From assembly GCF_038397775.1 (NCBI RefSeq), contig NZ_CP151650.1, positions 5,518,001-5,582,000 on the forward strand: a stretch of 64,000 nt of DNA, written 5' to 3'. The position numbers were made by a program, and so were the translations under genes. The stretch is from Pseudomonas sp. RC10. Its GTDB lineage: Bacteria > Pseudomonadota > Gammaproteobacteria > Pseudomonadales > Pseudomonadaceae. Below are positions 50,930 through 59,967 of this stretch, piece by piece. The stretch's first letter is position 1; every line of letters begins with the position of its first letter. The notes beneath the pieces are model-generated. The model saw only the letters and a list, made by a program, of their open reading frames with translations, did not search any database and was not told where the DNA came from.

Positions 50930-51000
50930 GGTACATATTTAGTACCAATTGAGCGAGGCGAATCGGGAAGCTCTAGGCTCATTCATCAAGGACGACGATC
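50930..51000 (+). promoter_or_regulatory. Upstream region of toxin-like gene 1, with inverted repeat
   Basis: TACATATTTA starts 69 bases before the ATG and contains a plausible -10 region. Around it GGTAC (50930-50934) and GTACC (50942-50946) form an inverted repeat. The 69 bases align without gaps to those before the second toxin-like gene, ending with the shared GGACGACGATC ahead of the start. Confidence 0.5.
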
Positions 51001-53931
51001 ATGCCTCCTGTTACCCGCGCCTCCACTGCCGTCAATGCAGAGAGACAAGCGCTCCATACCATCGGCCAAAACGTGGTCGAAGGCTGTCCAGACATGCGCC
51101 AGATGGCCCGTGAGGCCGCCGCAGATATCCTGCGCAAACGCGGCCTTGGCAATCTGGAGCCGGACACCGTCTATTGGCACCGTTTCAGCCGCACCGCGAG
51201 CAGCCCGCTCACGTTCAACGGCTGGGAACACCTCGACACCCCCGTGGAATCCTTGACGCTGCCGCAACTGGTCATGCGCCGGTTCAACGCCAACGATCAG
51301 GACGCCGCCGACGACCTGCAAGCCATGAGCGGTTTCTACTCCGGCGGGCCGGAGGCTCAGGCGTACGACGAACACAATGAAATACGCCTGCTGCCCCAAG
51401 ACGTCATGGAGGCGTTCTGGACGCTGGACTTCAAGACGCGTTTCAACACTCAACTGACCGCGTTCTGGCAAAACAGCGCTGAAGACTTCAGAACATTGGC
51501 CAAGGCCAACTTCATCGCCAAGGCCATCGAAGACCACCGCAGTGCGCACCTGACCAGTGAACAGTTCAGCTCGCTGATGGCCGCCGTGGGCATCAACCTG
51601 ATAAAACCCATCACCCTTTCAACCCTTCGAGCGGAGGGCCGACTGGGCGAAGGGGTCCGTGTCGCCAAGCTGGACATTGCCGGGTACGAGGCCTCCGATA
51701 TCCTGCGATTTGTGGAACCGGATGGCCGTCAATTTCTGTACGTACCGGGGGAGGTCGATGCCTTTCAGGTCTTCGATACGGCCGATGATCTGCAATGGTG
51801 GCTGATGACCCACACCAACGAGGCCAGCAATCGCGCCCGATTCATGTCGCATTTTCCACTCGCCATGCACGCCGAGAGCGATCACACCACCGGCCTCAAT
51901 CACGCGCTGGACATGATGTTCAGCAATTGGGGGCACGGCACGCTCAAGGTGATCAACCTCAATGACCACACCGTGCAGGGTGATCCGTTCACTCATCTGC
52001 GCGATTGCACTCGACACCGCATGCAAGCGGACGCCGACTACGCACTTCACTCGAACGGCGAACTGCGCAAGCAGATGTGGATGGGCTATCTGAAAGCCTT
52101 TGGACAGACTTTCGGCGCACTGGCGGCGCTGGACTGGCCCATCGCACTGGCGGCGGTGGGTGCGGGGCTGGCTGACGTGGGGCTAAACGTCGATCAAGCG
52201 ATCCACGGTCACACCACGGCCGAACGCAAAAGCGGGGTTATCGGCGCGATTCTCGGCAGCATTGACGTGCTGTTCAACAGCGTCTTCCTGCTGCACGCAG
52301 TGCCTGCGGAAGTGAGCACACCCGCCTCGGAGCAGTCGCCTTTTCTACCCGTCGAAGACGGACACGGCCCCGCCTCGCCGCCTGGACTCGACGGCATGGG
52401 GTCGGTATCGTACGACGTTGCGCCTTCAACCGAACCCGAGGGAAATCTGCGCGCACTCAGGACCAACGAACTGCTCGACACCATGACGCCTCCGCCCGCC
52501 GACGGTCAGATGCAAGGCGTCTACCTTCGAGGGGCCGGCGAGACCTACATCACCATTGCCGACGACGTGTATCGCGTGCGCTTCGTCAACGAACTGAACA
52601 CGTGGGTGGTCATCGATCCCAAGAATCCGTTCTCATTCCACGGCAACGTCCCGGTCCGACTCGGCATTGATGGCAAGTGGCAACCCATTATCGGACAGGG
52701 TTTGCGGGGCGGCGGAAAAATGTTGAGCACGTTGTCGGGCAATGCCTCGTTGGCGCCTTCTGCTGCGCCGTTACCAACACCTTACGACATGCCGGAAAGT
52801 CTGCGACCGGCCATGCGCGGCTATGTCGAAAGCCCGAGCAACAAGCCTTTCGAGGGGTACTACGCCTCGCTCACAGACAACGCCCCGATCGAGCGCTTCT
52901 TTGAAATCCGGGACCGCCTGGCCGCTGACGCCGATGCCTTTTACACGCACCTGCAACTCCCTGAGCGCGCGCCCGTGCCTGATATTCCTCGCGATGCAGT
53001 GCCCAAGACAGCGATCAGACAACTCTACGAACATCACCAGGGTCTGGTGATCGGCGAAAGCCACAGCAGCGTCGCCAGCAAGCAATTTCTGATCGACAAC
53101 ATGGGGCAGCTCGCCAAACAAAAGGTGCGGACGTTGTACCTGGAACACGTGCTGACGGACCTGCACCAAGTGGATCTGGACACGTTCGCCCGAACCGGCC
53201 GCATGCCGAAAACCTTGCAGTCGTACCTGGAAGACCTGGACTGGGGGCATTTCACCGACTCGACCGGCACCTACACGTTTCAGAATCTGGTGCGCTCGGC
53301 CAACAAGCACGGCCTGCGCATCCGGGCGATCGACTGCATGACGAGTTACCGCGTCGCGGGCGTACCCGACCCCGAACGCAACGTGCGGCTAAAGCTCATG
53401 AATTATTTCGCGCACACGGTGATCGGCGCCGACGAACCCGCACGGGCCGGTGGCAGATGGATTGCACTGGTAGGCAACGCCCACGCCAACACCTTTAAAG
53501 GCGTTCCGGGCATGGCGGAAATCGAAGGCGTGATTGGCCTGCGCGTCCGGGACGTGCCAGCGGGCGGGGTGATCGGCTTCGAGCCAGACCCCGGCGAGGA
53601 CGTGCTGACCGCGATGGGTAACCCCGCGGGGCGAGTTCGAAGCGATATCAGATTGCAAATGGTCACCACCGGCGTCCGCACCCATTTTTTACGTGCGCCT
53701 ACGTCGCTAGGGTATCGCCTGCGACGCCCCGGCAACTTCGCCATTCAGCGTTCAGGGGAATCGCCACAGCTGATCTACAAAAACCAGGAAGGCAAAGTGA
53801 CCTACCTTCCGATTACCGTCGAGGGTGAGCATTTGTCTATCCAAAGCCCCGATTGGCCAGTGATCAGCGGACGCCGCTATGGCAGCTTCGAGGAACTGGC
53901 CTTCGCGCTGAAAATGGCAGGAATGACGTAA
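51001..53931 (+). CDS. Dermonecrotic-toxin-like protein with ChaN/TIKI-like C-terminal domain (copy 1)
   Basis: A 976-residue protein without a signal peptide. Residues ~90-340 resemble the DUF6543 dermonecrotic-toxin region (WQNSAEDFRTLAKANFIAKA; DGRQFLYVPGEVDAF). A hydrophobic stretch at ~370-433 (ALDWPIALAAVGAGLADVGL) could insert into a membrane. A linker module around 490-565 (VYRVRFVNELNTWVVIDPKN) recurs in related Pseudomonas toxins. The C-terminal domain has GLVIGESHSS (His688), LYLEH (Glu715, His716) and ALVGNAHANT (His828), recalling the ChaN/TIKI-like domain of Pasteurella multocida toxin. No cysteine-protease or deamidase domain follows. Activity, target and export route are unknown. 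A paralogue lies directly downstream. Confidence 0.8.
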   Translation: MPPVTRASTAVNAERQALHTIGQNVVEGCPDMRQMAREAAADILRKRGLGNLEPDTVYWHRFSRTASSPLTFNGWEHLDTPVESLTLPQLVMRRFNANDQDAADDLQAMSGFYSGGPEAQAYDEHNEIRLLPQDVMEAFWTLDFKTRFNTQLTAFWQNSAEDFRTLAKANFIAKAIEDHRSAHLTSEQFSSLMAAVGINLIKPITLSTLRAEGRLGEGVRVAKLDIAGYEASDILRFVEPDGRQFLYVPGEVDAFQVFDTADDLQWWLMTHTNEASNRARFMSHFPLAMHAESDHTTGLNHALDMMFSNWGHGTLKVINLNDHTVQGDPFTHLRDCTRHRMQADADYALHSNGELRKQMWMGYLKAFGQTFGALAALDWPIALAAVGAGLADVGLNVDQAIHGHTTAERKSGVIGAILGSIDVLFNSVFLLHAVPAEVSTPASEQSPFLPVEDGHGPASPPGLDGMGSVSYDVAPSTEPEGNLRALRTNELLDTMTPPPADGQMQGVYLRGAGETYITIADDVYRVRFVNELNTWVVIDPKNPFSFHGNVPVRLGIDGKWQPIIGQGLRGGGKMLSTLSGNASLAPSAAPLPTPYDMPESLRPAMRGYVESPSNKPFEGYYASLTDNAPIERFFEIRDRLAADADAFYTHLQLPERAPVPDIPRDAVPKTAIRQLYEHHQGLVIGESHSSVASKQFLIDNMGQLAKQKVRTLYLEHVLTDLHQVDLDTFARTGRMPKTLQSYLEDLDWGHFTDSTGTYTFQNLVRSANKHGLRIRAIDCMTSYRVAGVPDPERNVRLKLMNYFAHTVIGADEPARAGGRWIALVGNAHANTFKGVPGMAEIEGVIGLRVRDVPAGGVIGFEPDPGEDVLTAMGNPAGRVRSDIRLQMVTTGVRTHFLRAPTSLGYRLRRPGNFAIQRSGESPQLIYKNQEGKVTYLPITVEGEHLSIQSPDWPVISGRRYGSFEELAFALKMAGMT

Positions 53932-53939
53932 CAAAAAAG

Positions 53940-53967
53940 GAAGCCGGATGAGCCTGCATCCGGCTTC
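53940..53967 (+). terminator. Stem-loop after toxin-like gene 1
   Basis: GAAGCCGGATG and CATCCGGCTTC form a perfect 11-bp stem nine bases past the stop. There is no T tract. The same stem sequence follows copy 2. Confidence 0.6.
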
Positions 53968-54014
53968 AGCTTCAGAAGGCGTCCTCGCGAACGGCAAGTG
54001 ACAAAGCGGTGCGA

Positions 54015-54083
54015 TACATATTTAACGCCCTCTGAGTGGCGTGAATCAGGAAGCTGGGGACTCATTCATCACGGACGACGATC
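54015..54083 (+). promoter_or_regulatory. Upstream region of toxin-like gene 2, duplicate of copy 1
   Basis: TACATATTTA again starts exactly 69 bases before the ATG, and the block aligns without gaps to that of copy 1. The flanking GGTAC/GTACC inverted repeat of copy 1 is not preserved here (CGATAC and ACGCC instead). Confidence 0.5.
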
Positions 54084-57011
54084 ATGCCTTCCATTACCCG
54101 CGACACCCCCGCCATCAGCGCAGACCAACAAGCCCTCAACGACATTAGCCGCCACGTGGTCGAGGGCTGCCCGGACATGCGTGAGATGGCGCGCGAAGCC
54201 GCAAACGGCATTCTGCGCAAACATGGCCTCGACTCGCTGGAGCCGGACGCCGTCTACTGGCACCGCTTCGACCGCACCGAAACCAGCCCGCGCACCTTCA
54301 GCGGCTGGGAACATCTGGATCCCCCGGTCGAATCCCTGACGTTACCGCAACTGGTCATGCGCCGCTTCAACGCCAACGACCAGGACTCTGCCGACGCGCT
54401 GCAAGCCATGAGCGGTTTCTACACCGCAGGCCCTGACAGCGAGGTGTTCAACGAAACCAACGAAGTGCGCTTGCTGCCGGGCGACGTCATGGGCGAGTTC
54501 TGGGCGCTGGATTTCAAGACTCAGTTCAACGACAAGATGACCGCATTCTGGCGCAATTGCTCGGATGATTTCAGCACCTTGGCCAAAGCCAATTTCATCG
54601 CCAAGGCCGTGGATGACCGACAGAGCAAAACGCTGACTGAGGTGCAGTTCAACACCCTCATGCACGCCATCGACCTGGACCCGAGCCAACCGATCACCTT
54701 GGCCATGCTGCAGGCGCCAACCGCGCCGCCGGAGGGCGTGCGATTCGCGAAACTGGACATTGCAGGCTACGCCGCCAGCGATATCCTGCGCATCGTCGAG
54801 GACAGCGGGCGGCAGTTTCTCTACCTGCCGGGCGAGGTCGATGCTTTCCATGTCTTCGACACGCCAGATGACCTGCAATGGTGGCTCATGACGCACACCA
54901 ACGAAGTCGAAAACCGCGCACGTTTCATGTCGCATTTCACACTGTCCACCCACGCCGAGACCGATCACCAGACAGGGCTGCACCACGCGATCGATCTAAT
55001 GTTCAGCCACTGGGGCGCGGGCACGGAGCGGATCGTCAATCGCGATAACCAATCGATCACAGGAGACCCCTTCGCTCACCTCCGGAATGCCACGCAAACC
55101 CGCATGGCGGACGATGCCGCGTTTGCGTTGCATTCCAACGGCGAACTGCGTGAGCTGATGTGGATGGGCTACCTCAAGGCGTTTGCCAAGACCTTCGGTT
55201 CACTGGCAGCGCTGGACTGGCCGATTGCACTGGCCGCCGTGGGCGCGGGGCTGGCGGATGTGGGCTTGAACATCGATCAAGCGATACATGGGCACACCAC
55301 CGCCGAACGTAAAAATGGCGTGCTGGGGGCGATCTTTGGCAGCATCGACGTGTTGTTCAATGGGCTGTTTGTGGTGCAAGGCGCCGCAGGGGAGCTTCCC
55401 GAGATCCCCGTGGCAGAGGAACCAGCCGTGCTTCCGGAGGCCGCAGGTCTGCCCGCTGCTGAGGAAGAAATCGTGAGCGCCGCCCCCGCAGAACCGACCG
55501 TAACTTCTCACCCGCTCGCGCCATTCGAAACCAACGAGCTGCTCGACAGCTACGCCCTGCCTGCTCAAGCCGGTCGAATGCGTGGCATTTACGCGTCGGA
55601 GACCGGCCAGACGTTCATATCGATTGAGGACATTGCCTACCGCGTGCGTTACGTCGCGGAGCTGAAGCATTGGGTCATCGTCGATCCCGAAAACCCTTTT
55701 TCCTTCGCCCGCAATCTGCCGGTGCGCCTGAACGAAGCAGGTCAATGGGAGGCGATGACCCGCCAAGGCCTGCGCGGCGGTGGCGGTGCGCTGGGCAAAC
55801 TGCCGTCCTCTGGGGCGTCGGTCGCGCCCTCGACAGCGGCCCTGCCGACGCCCTACGACATGCCGGTGGAATTGAGGGAAGGCATGCGCTACCGCGTCGA
55901 AGCCCCCGACAACAAGCCCTTCACCGGGCAATACTTTTCCATGCGAGAAAACGACCCTATCGACCGTTTCTTCGAGATTCGCCAACGCCTGGTGAGCGAC
56001 GTCAACGCGTTCTACGCCGACCTGCACCTGCCCCAACGCCCGGCGATACCAACCATTGCCGCCGAAGCCTCGCCCAAGGTCGCGCTCAAACAGCTTTACA
56101 AAGACGCTCAGGGGCTGGTGATCGGTGAGAGTCACAGCAGTGTCGGCAGCAAACAGTTTCTGATCGATAACATGGGGCAATTCGCCAAGCAGAACGTCAG
56201 GACGCTGTACCTGGAACACGTGATGACCGATCTGCATCAGGCCGATCTCGACCTCTTCGTGCAGACCGGAAAAATGCCGAAAAACCTGGAGTCGTACCTG
56301 AACGAACTCGACTGGGGCCACCTCACCGACCAATCAGGGCGCTACACCTTCTTGAACCTGGTCAAAACGGCTCAACGCCACCGCATCCGGATTCGCGCCA
56401 TCGACTGCATGGCCAGCTATCGCACGGCGGGTGTGCCTGACCCGGCGGACAACATGCGTCTGAAAATGATGAATTACTTCGCTGACACCGTCATTCGCGC
56501 GGATCAGGCCGCGCTGCGCGGGGGCAAATGGATCGCGCTGGTCGGCAACGCCCATGTCAACACCATGAAAGGCGCCACAGGGCTCTCCGAACTGGAAGGC
56601 GTGATCGGATTGCGCATTGAGGACGTCAGTGTGAGCGAAACCACCGGCTATGGCATCGATCCTGGAGCCGAGGTCACGGATGTCATGGGGCAACCCGCTG
56701 GCACCGTCAAAAGCGACATCCGCCTGCGCATGGCCGTGCCCGGCCGCCGCGCCGTCTCGCTGACGCCCCCACCCTCTCTCGAATCCCGGCTGCCGAAAAC
56801 CGGGAATTTCATCGTGCAGCGAGCCGGGGATGCACCCGAACTCATCCACCGCAGCCGTAATGGCACGCTGGTACATACGCCAATCATCGTCGAGGGAACG
56901 GAGGTTTACATCCAGCGCGCGGAATGGCCCGTGCTGAGCCGACGCCGCTTCCAAAGCTTCGATGAACTGGCCAAAGCGTTGGCGTTGATGGGGTTGAAAC
57001 AGGTCGCCTGA
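54084..57011 (+). CDS. Dermonecrotic-toxin-like protein with ChaN/TIKI-like C-terminal domain (copy 2)
   Basis: A 975-residue paralogue of the preceding protein, alignable over its whole length. The main divergence lies in the Glu/Ala/Pro-rich linker around 435-490. The same parts are present: the DUF6543-like region, a hydrophobic segment (ALDWPIALAAVGAGLADVGL), a VYRVR-type module here reading AYRVRYVAELKHWVIVDPEN, and a C-terminal domain with GLVIGESHSS (His684), LYLEH and ALVGNAHVNT (His824). Putative active residues are intact in both copies, arguing that both are kept by selection. No signal peptide, adjacent immunity gene or secretion gene is visible. Confidence 0.8.
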   Translation: MPSITRDTPAISADQQALNDISRHVVEGCPDMREMAREAANGILRKHGLDSLEPDAVYWHRFDRTETSPRTFSGWEHLDPPVESLTLPQLVMRRFNANDQDSADALQAMSGFYTAGPDSEVFNETNEVRLLPGDVMGEFWALDFKTQFNDKMTAFWRNCSDDFSTLAKANFIAKAVDDRQSKTLTEVQFNTLMHAIDLDPSQPITLAMLQAPTAPPEGVRFAKLDIAGYAASDILRIVEDSGRQFLYLPGEVDAFHVFDTPDDLQWWLMTHTNEVENRARFMSHFTLSTHAETDHQTGLHHAIDLMFSHWGAGTERIVNRDNQSITGDPFAHLRNATQTRMADDAAFALHSNGELRELMWMGYLKAFAKTFGSLAALDWPIALAAVGAGLADVGLNIDQAIHGHTTAERKNGVLGAIFGSIDVLFNGLFVVQGAAGELPEIPVAEEPAVLPEAAGLPAAEEEIVSAAPAEPTVTSHPLAPFETNELLDSYALPAQAGRMRGIYASETGQTFISIEDIAYRVRYVAELKHWVIVDPENPFSFARNLPVRLNEAGQWEAMTRQGLRGGGGALGKLPSSGASVAPSTAALPTPYDMPVELREGMRYRVEAPDNKPFTGQYFSMRENDPIDRFFEIRQRLVSDVNAFYADLHLPQRPAIPTIAAEASPKVALKQLYKDAQGLVIGESHSSVGSKQFLIDNMGQFAKQNVRTLYLEHVMTDLHQADLDLFVQTGKMPKNLESYLNELDWGHLTDQSGRYTFLNLVKTAQRHRIRIRAIDCMASYRTAGVPDPADNMRLKMMNYFADTVIRADQAALRGGKWIALVGNAHVNTMKGATGLSELEGVIGLRIEDVSVSETTGYGIDPGAEVTDVMGQPAGTVKSDIRLRMAVPGRRAVSLTPPPSLESRLPKTGNFIVQRAGDAPELIHRSRNGTLVHTPIIVEGTEVYIQRAEWPVLSRRRFQSFDELAKALALMGLKQVA

Positions 57012-57018
57012 ACGAAGA

Positions 57019-57052
57019 AGCCGGATGCGTCGTTGAGACGGCATCCGGCTTG
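57019..57052 (+). terminator. Stem-loop after toxin-like gene 2
   Basis: AAGCCGGATGC and GCATCCGGCTT form an 11-bp stem with a 12-base loop, seven bases after the stop. The stem nearly repeats that after copy 1. Confidence 0.6.
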
Positions 57053-57074
57053 CGAAGATAGATGTTTAAGGCTG

Positions 57075-57097
57075 ACCAGGCTTCAGCGAAGCCTGGT
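57075..57097 (-). terminator. Hairpin downstream of the TetR gene
   Basis: ACCAGGCTTC and GAAGCCTGGT pair perfectly around a three-base loop, just beyond the TetR stop at 57101. The T tract is poor on the minus strand. Confidence 0.5.
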
Positions 57098-57100
57098 TTA

Positions 57101-57715
57101 TCAGCGAACGGCTGGCGCGTCCCAGACGAGCATGAGCCGATCAATGGCGCCTTCGATCACTTTCAGCGCAATGCCGTCTCGGGCCAACGTCGAGATGCCG
57201 AGCAGGAAGCTTTCGAACACGGCAGCCAATTCCATCGCATCGGTTTGCGCTGGCAACTCCCCGGCAAAAATTCCACGCTCGACGCACGCGCGCAGCCCTG
57301 CCCTGTTGCGCGCACGGGCGGTATCCAGTGGTGCTCGGACGCTGTCACTGGCCAGCGCGCAGGCGCCCATCGTTCCCAAGGCAACCATGCACCCTTTTGG
57401 ATGGCCGTCGGCACATTGCATCCGCGCTGACAATTTCAACGCGCTCGCGATCGCATCTCTAGGCGCGAGATCGGGGTCGAACACCGGGTCCATGACTCGC
57501 CCGTACGTGTCCAGGTACCGGTCGACGACTTCGTTGAACAGCCCTTCCTTGGAACCGAACGCCGCATAAAAGCTCGGCGCCGTGATGCCACCGCCGATGC
57601 CTGCCTTCAACTGGCTGAGCGACGTGGAATCGTAACCATGCTCCCAGAACAGCAGCATGGCTTCGTCAATTGCACGGGCCCGGTCGAATGTCCGTGGGCG
57701 CCCCATCTGAGCCAT
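57101..57715 (-). CDS. TetR/AcrR family transcriptional regulator
   Basis: A 204-residue repressor. The N-terminal helix-turn-helix spans about residues 10-55 (GRPRTFDRARAIDEAMLLFW; APSFYAAFGSKEGLF), followed by a helical ligand-binding domain. The ATG at 57715 has AAGGAGG six bases upstream. It is divergent from an MFS efflux gene and likely represses that gene and itself through the shared 118-base region. Confidence 0.9.
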   Translation of the reverse strand: MAQMGRPRTFDRARAIDEAMLLFWEHGYDSTSLSQLKAGIGGGITAPSFYAAFGSKEGLFNEVVDRYLDTYGRVMDPVFDPDLAPRDAIASALKLSARMQCADGHPKGCMVALGTMGACALASDSVRAPLDTARARNRAGLRACVERGIFAGELPAQTDAMELAAVFESFLLGISTLARDGIALKVIEGAIDRLMLVWDAPAVR

Positions 57716-57743
57716 CGTTGGCCTCCTTGAGTTCAGGACTTAA

Positions 57744-57811
57744 ATACCGCTCGATACAGAAGTTGTTGACCCCGTTCGAGAAGCCCGATTAGATTAATAC
57801 CAATCGATACA
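57744..57811. promoter_or_regulatory. Candidate TetR operators in the divergent promoter region
   Basis: ATACCGCTCGATACA (57744-57758) and ATACCAATCGATACA (57797-57811) match at 13 of 15 positions and lie 53 bases apart, about five helical turns. Each looks like an imperfect dyad. The placement suits control of both divergent genes. Confidence 0.5.
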
Positions 57812-57833
57812 TAAATCACGGGGTTCTGAAACT

Positions 57834-59030
57834 ATGCACGATGATCGAGAGAGATTACCGGTCGGCGCTTTGCTGGCGCTGGCGATGACCGGCTTCATCT
57901 GCATCATGACTGAGACCTTGCCCGCAGGATTGTTACCGGCGATCAGCAGTGGCCTGGACATCTCACCCTCTCTTGCTGGCCAGATGGTGACCGCGTACGC
58001 GCTGGGCTCGGTGACCGCAGCGATTCCTCTCACGCTGGCGACGCAAGGCTGGCGTCGCCGCCGGGTGCTGCTCACCACCGTCATCGGCTTTCTGTTGTTC
58101 AACTCGCTGACCGCGTTGTCGAGCAATTTCGTCCTGACCCTCGCCGCCCGTTTTCTCGCGGGCGCCGCAGCGGGGCTCGCCTGGAGTCTGCTCGCAGGTT
58201 ATGCGCGTCGGATGGTGACCCCTGTCGATCAGGGCCGCGCGCTCGCCATGGCCATGGTCGGCACGCCCATCGCACTGTCACTGGGTGTGCCGCTGGGGAC
58301 CTGGATGGGCAACCTGCTGGGCTGGCGTTGGTCCTTTGCCGTCATGTCGTTGATGACCGTCGGGCTGGTCGTGTGGATTCTCGTCAAGGTGCCGGATTAC
58401 CCCGGTCAGATCGCCAGCAAGCGCGAGTCTGTTCTCGCGGTGCTCAGCAAACCCGGCATTCGTCCAGTCCTCGCGGTCGTCCTCGCGTGGATGCTCGCGC
58501 ACAACATTCTCTACACCTACATCGCACCGTTCGCGGCCCGGTTCGGACTTGAAGAGAGCGTCGATTTGATTCTGCTGGTCTTCGGCGCTGCGTCGCTAAT
58601 GGGTATCTGGATCACCGGCCGCCTGGTCGATCACCACCTGCGCCGCGCCGTGTTGATCAGCCTGGGCAGCTTTGCCCTGATTTCTTTGCTGCTGGCGCTG
58701 TTCCAGTTTTCAGCCGCTGGTCTGTACGCCGCCGTGTTCATCTGGGGGTTGTCATTCGGCGGCGCCGCGACCCTGTTACAAACCGCCTTGGCGGATGCTG
58801 CGGGGAATTCAGCCGATGCCGCGCTGTCGATGAACGTCGTGGTCTGGAACTGCGCCATCGCAGGCGCCGGAGTTCTCGGCGGACTTCTGCTCGACAGCCT
58901 CGGGGTCACCTCATTTCCGTGGGCGCTACTGGGCCTTCTGCTGATCGCATTCGTCATCGCCTCGACTGCTCGCCGACAAGGCTTTCCTGCGGGAAGCCGT
59001 CGAGCGTCATCGAAGGTCGTCGCCCACTGA
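57834..59030 (+). CDS. MFS transporter, DHA1 drug-efflux/AraJ-like
   Basis: A 398-residue protein with 12 predicted spans. ETLPAGLLPAIS in the first span and LAGAAAGLAWSLLAGYARRM plus VGTPIALSLGVPLGTWMG are typical of the arabinose-efflux/sugar-efflux branch of DHA1 permeases. The likely role is export of a toxic or signalling compound under control of the divergent TetR. It is followed 88 bases later by an oxidoreductase gene that is probably in the same unit. Confidence 0.88.
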   Translation: MHDDRERLPVGALLALAMTGFICIMTETLPAGLLPAISSGLDISPSLAGQMVTAYALGSVTAAIPLTLATQGWRRRRVLLTTVIGFLLFNSLTALSSNFVLTLAARFLAGAAAGLAWSLLAGYARRMVTPVDQGRALAMAMVGTPIALSLGVPLGTWMGNLLGWRWSFAVMSLMTVGLVVWILVKVPDYPGQIASKRESVLAVLSKPGIRPVLAVVLAWMLAHNILYTYIAPFAARFGLEESVDLILLVFGAASLMGIWITGRLVDHHLRRAVLISLGSFALISLLLALFQFSAAGLYAAVFIWGLSFGGAATLLQTALADAAGNSADAALSMNVVVWNCAIAGAGVLGGLLLDSLGVTSFPWALLGLLLIAFVIASTARRQGFPAGSRRASSKVVAH

Positions 59031-59118
59031 CGCCACAACGAAAGGCGCCCACCACGCCTTTCATGCCCGCGAACAAAGATCGCCAAGGCCACCGCCACAC
59101 TTGATTCAGGAGCACTTC

Positions 59119-59967
59119 ATGAACATTGCATTCATCGGCGTCGGCAGCATGACCCGCGCCATCATCCCCAACCTGATTCGCGCAGGCTTCCACGTCAGCG
59201 CCTGGAACCGCAGCCGCCAGGCCTTCGCCGATCTTGATCAAATTCGCGTTCTAGACGACGTCAGCCAGGCCTTCGAGCAGGACATCGTGATCACCCTGCT
59301 CAGCCACGACGCCGCCGTCCGGGAAACCCTCATCGCGACAAAAGCCTGGCAAGCCGCCAAACCCGGCACCGTGCATATCCTCATGTCCACGCTGTCGCCG
59401 ACGCTTGTGGATGAACTCGAAGCGCTTCATCGTGAGGCCGGTATTGGCTTCGTCGCGGCGCCGGTCTTCGGCATTCCTGCCGTCGCCGCCCAGGGTCAGC
59501 TGAATATCCTCGCCGCCGGTGCTCCCGATGCACTGGAGCGCGTCCGTCCCGTGTTCGAGGTGATGGGCAAAAAGACCTGGCACCTCGGCGACACCCCCAG
59601 CCAGGCGAGCATCGCCAAGCTGGCCGGCAACCTGATGATCACTCAGGCGATCCAGTCCCTGGCCGAAGGTGCCGCATTGGTAAAAAGCCACGGCCTCGCC
59701 CCCAGCGCGTTTTTCGAAATCGTCACCCAAACCCTGTTTGCCTGCCCCAGCTACCAACGCTACGGCGCGAAAATCGCCCAGGCAGAATTCGAACCGGGCT
59801 TCACGCTGACACTGGGTTTGAAGGACGTGAATCTGGCGTTGGATGCCGCCCAGGAAAAGGGTTGTCACTTGCCAGCTGCGCAGGAGGTGAAGAAGACCAT
59901 GGAGCAGGCTATTGCGGAGGGATGGGGGGAGAAGGACTGGTCGGCGATGGCGGTGGTGAAGCGGTAG
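59119..59967 (+). CDS. NAD(P)-dependent beta-hydroxyacid-dehydrogenase-like oxidoreductase
   Basis: A 282-residue protein. The Rossmann motif IAFIGVGSMTRAI lies at the N-terminus, and NAD_binding_2-type and NAD_binding_11-type domains follow. The conserved Lys region reads KLAGNLMITQAIQSLAEG. Members include 3-hydroxyisobutyrate dehydrogenases and imine reductases; the substrate cannot be assigned. The ATG at 59119 has AGGAG just upstream, so the ORF extension to 59101 is rejected. It may chemically modify the compound handled by the preceding efflux pump. Confidence 0.87.
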   Translation: MNIAFIGVGSMTRAIIPNLIRAGFHVSAWNRSRQAFADLDQIRVLDDVSQAFEQDIVITLLSHDAAVRETLIATKAWQAAKPGTVHILMSTLSPTLVDELEALHREAGIGFVAAPVFGIPAVAAQGQLNILAAGAPDALERVRPVFEVMGKKTWHLGDTPSQASIAKLAGNLMITQAIQSLAEGAALVKSHGLAPSAFFEIVTQTLFACPSYQRYGAKIAQAEFEPGFTLTLGLKDVNLALDAAQEKGCHLPAAQEVKKTMEQAIAEGWGEKDWSAMAVVKR

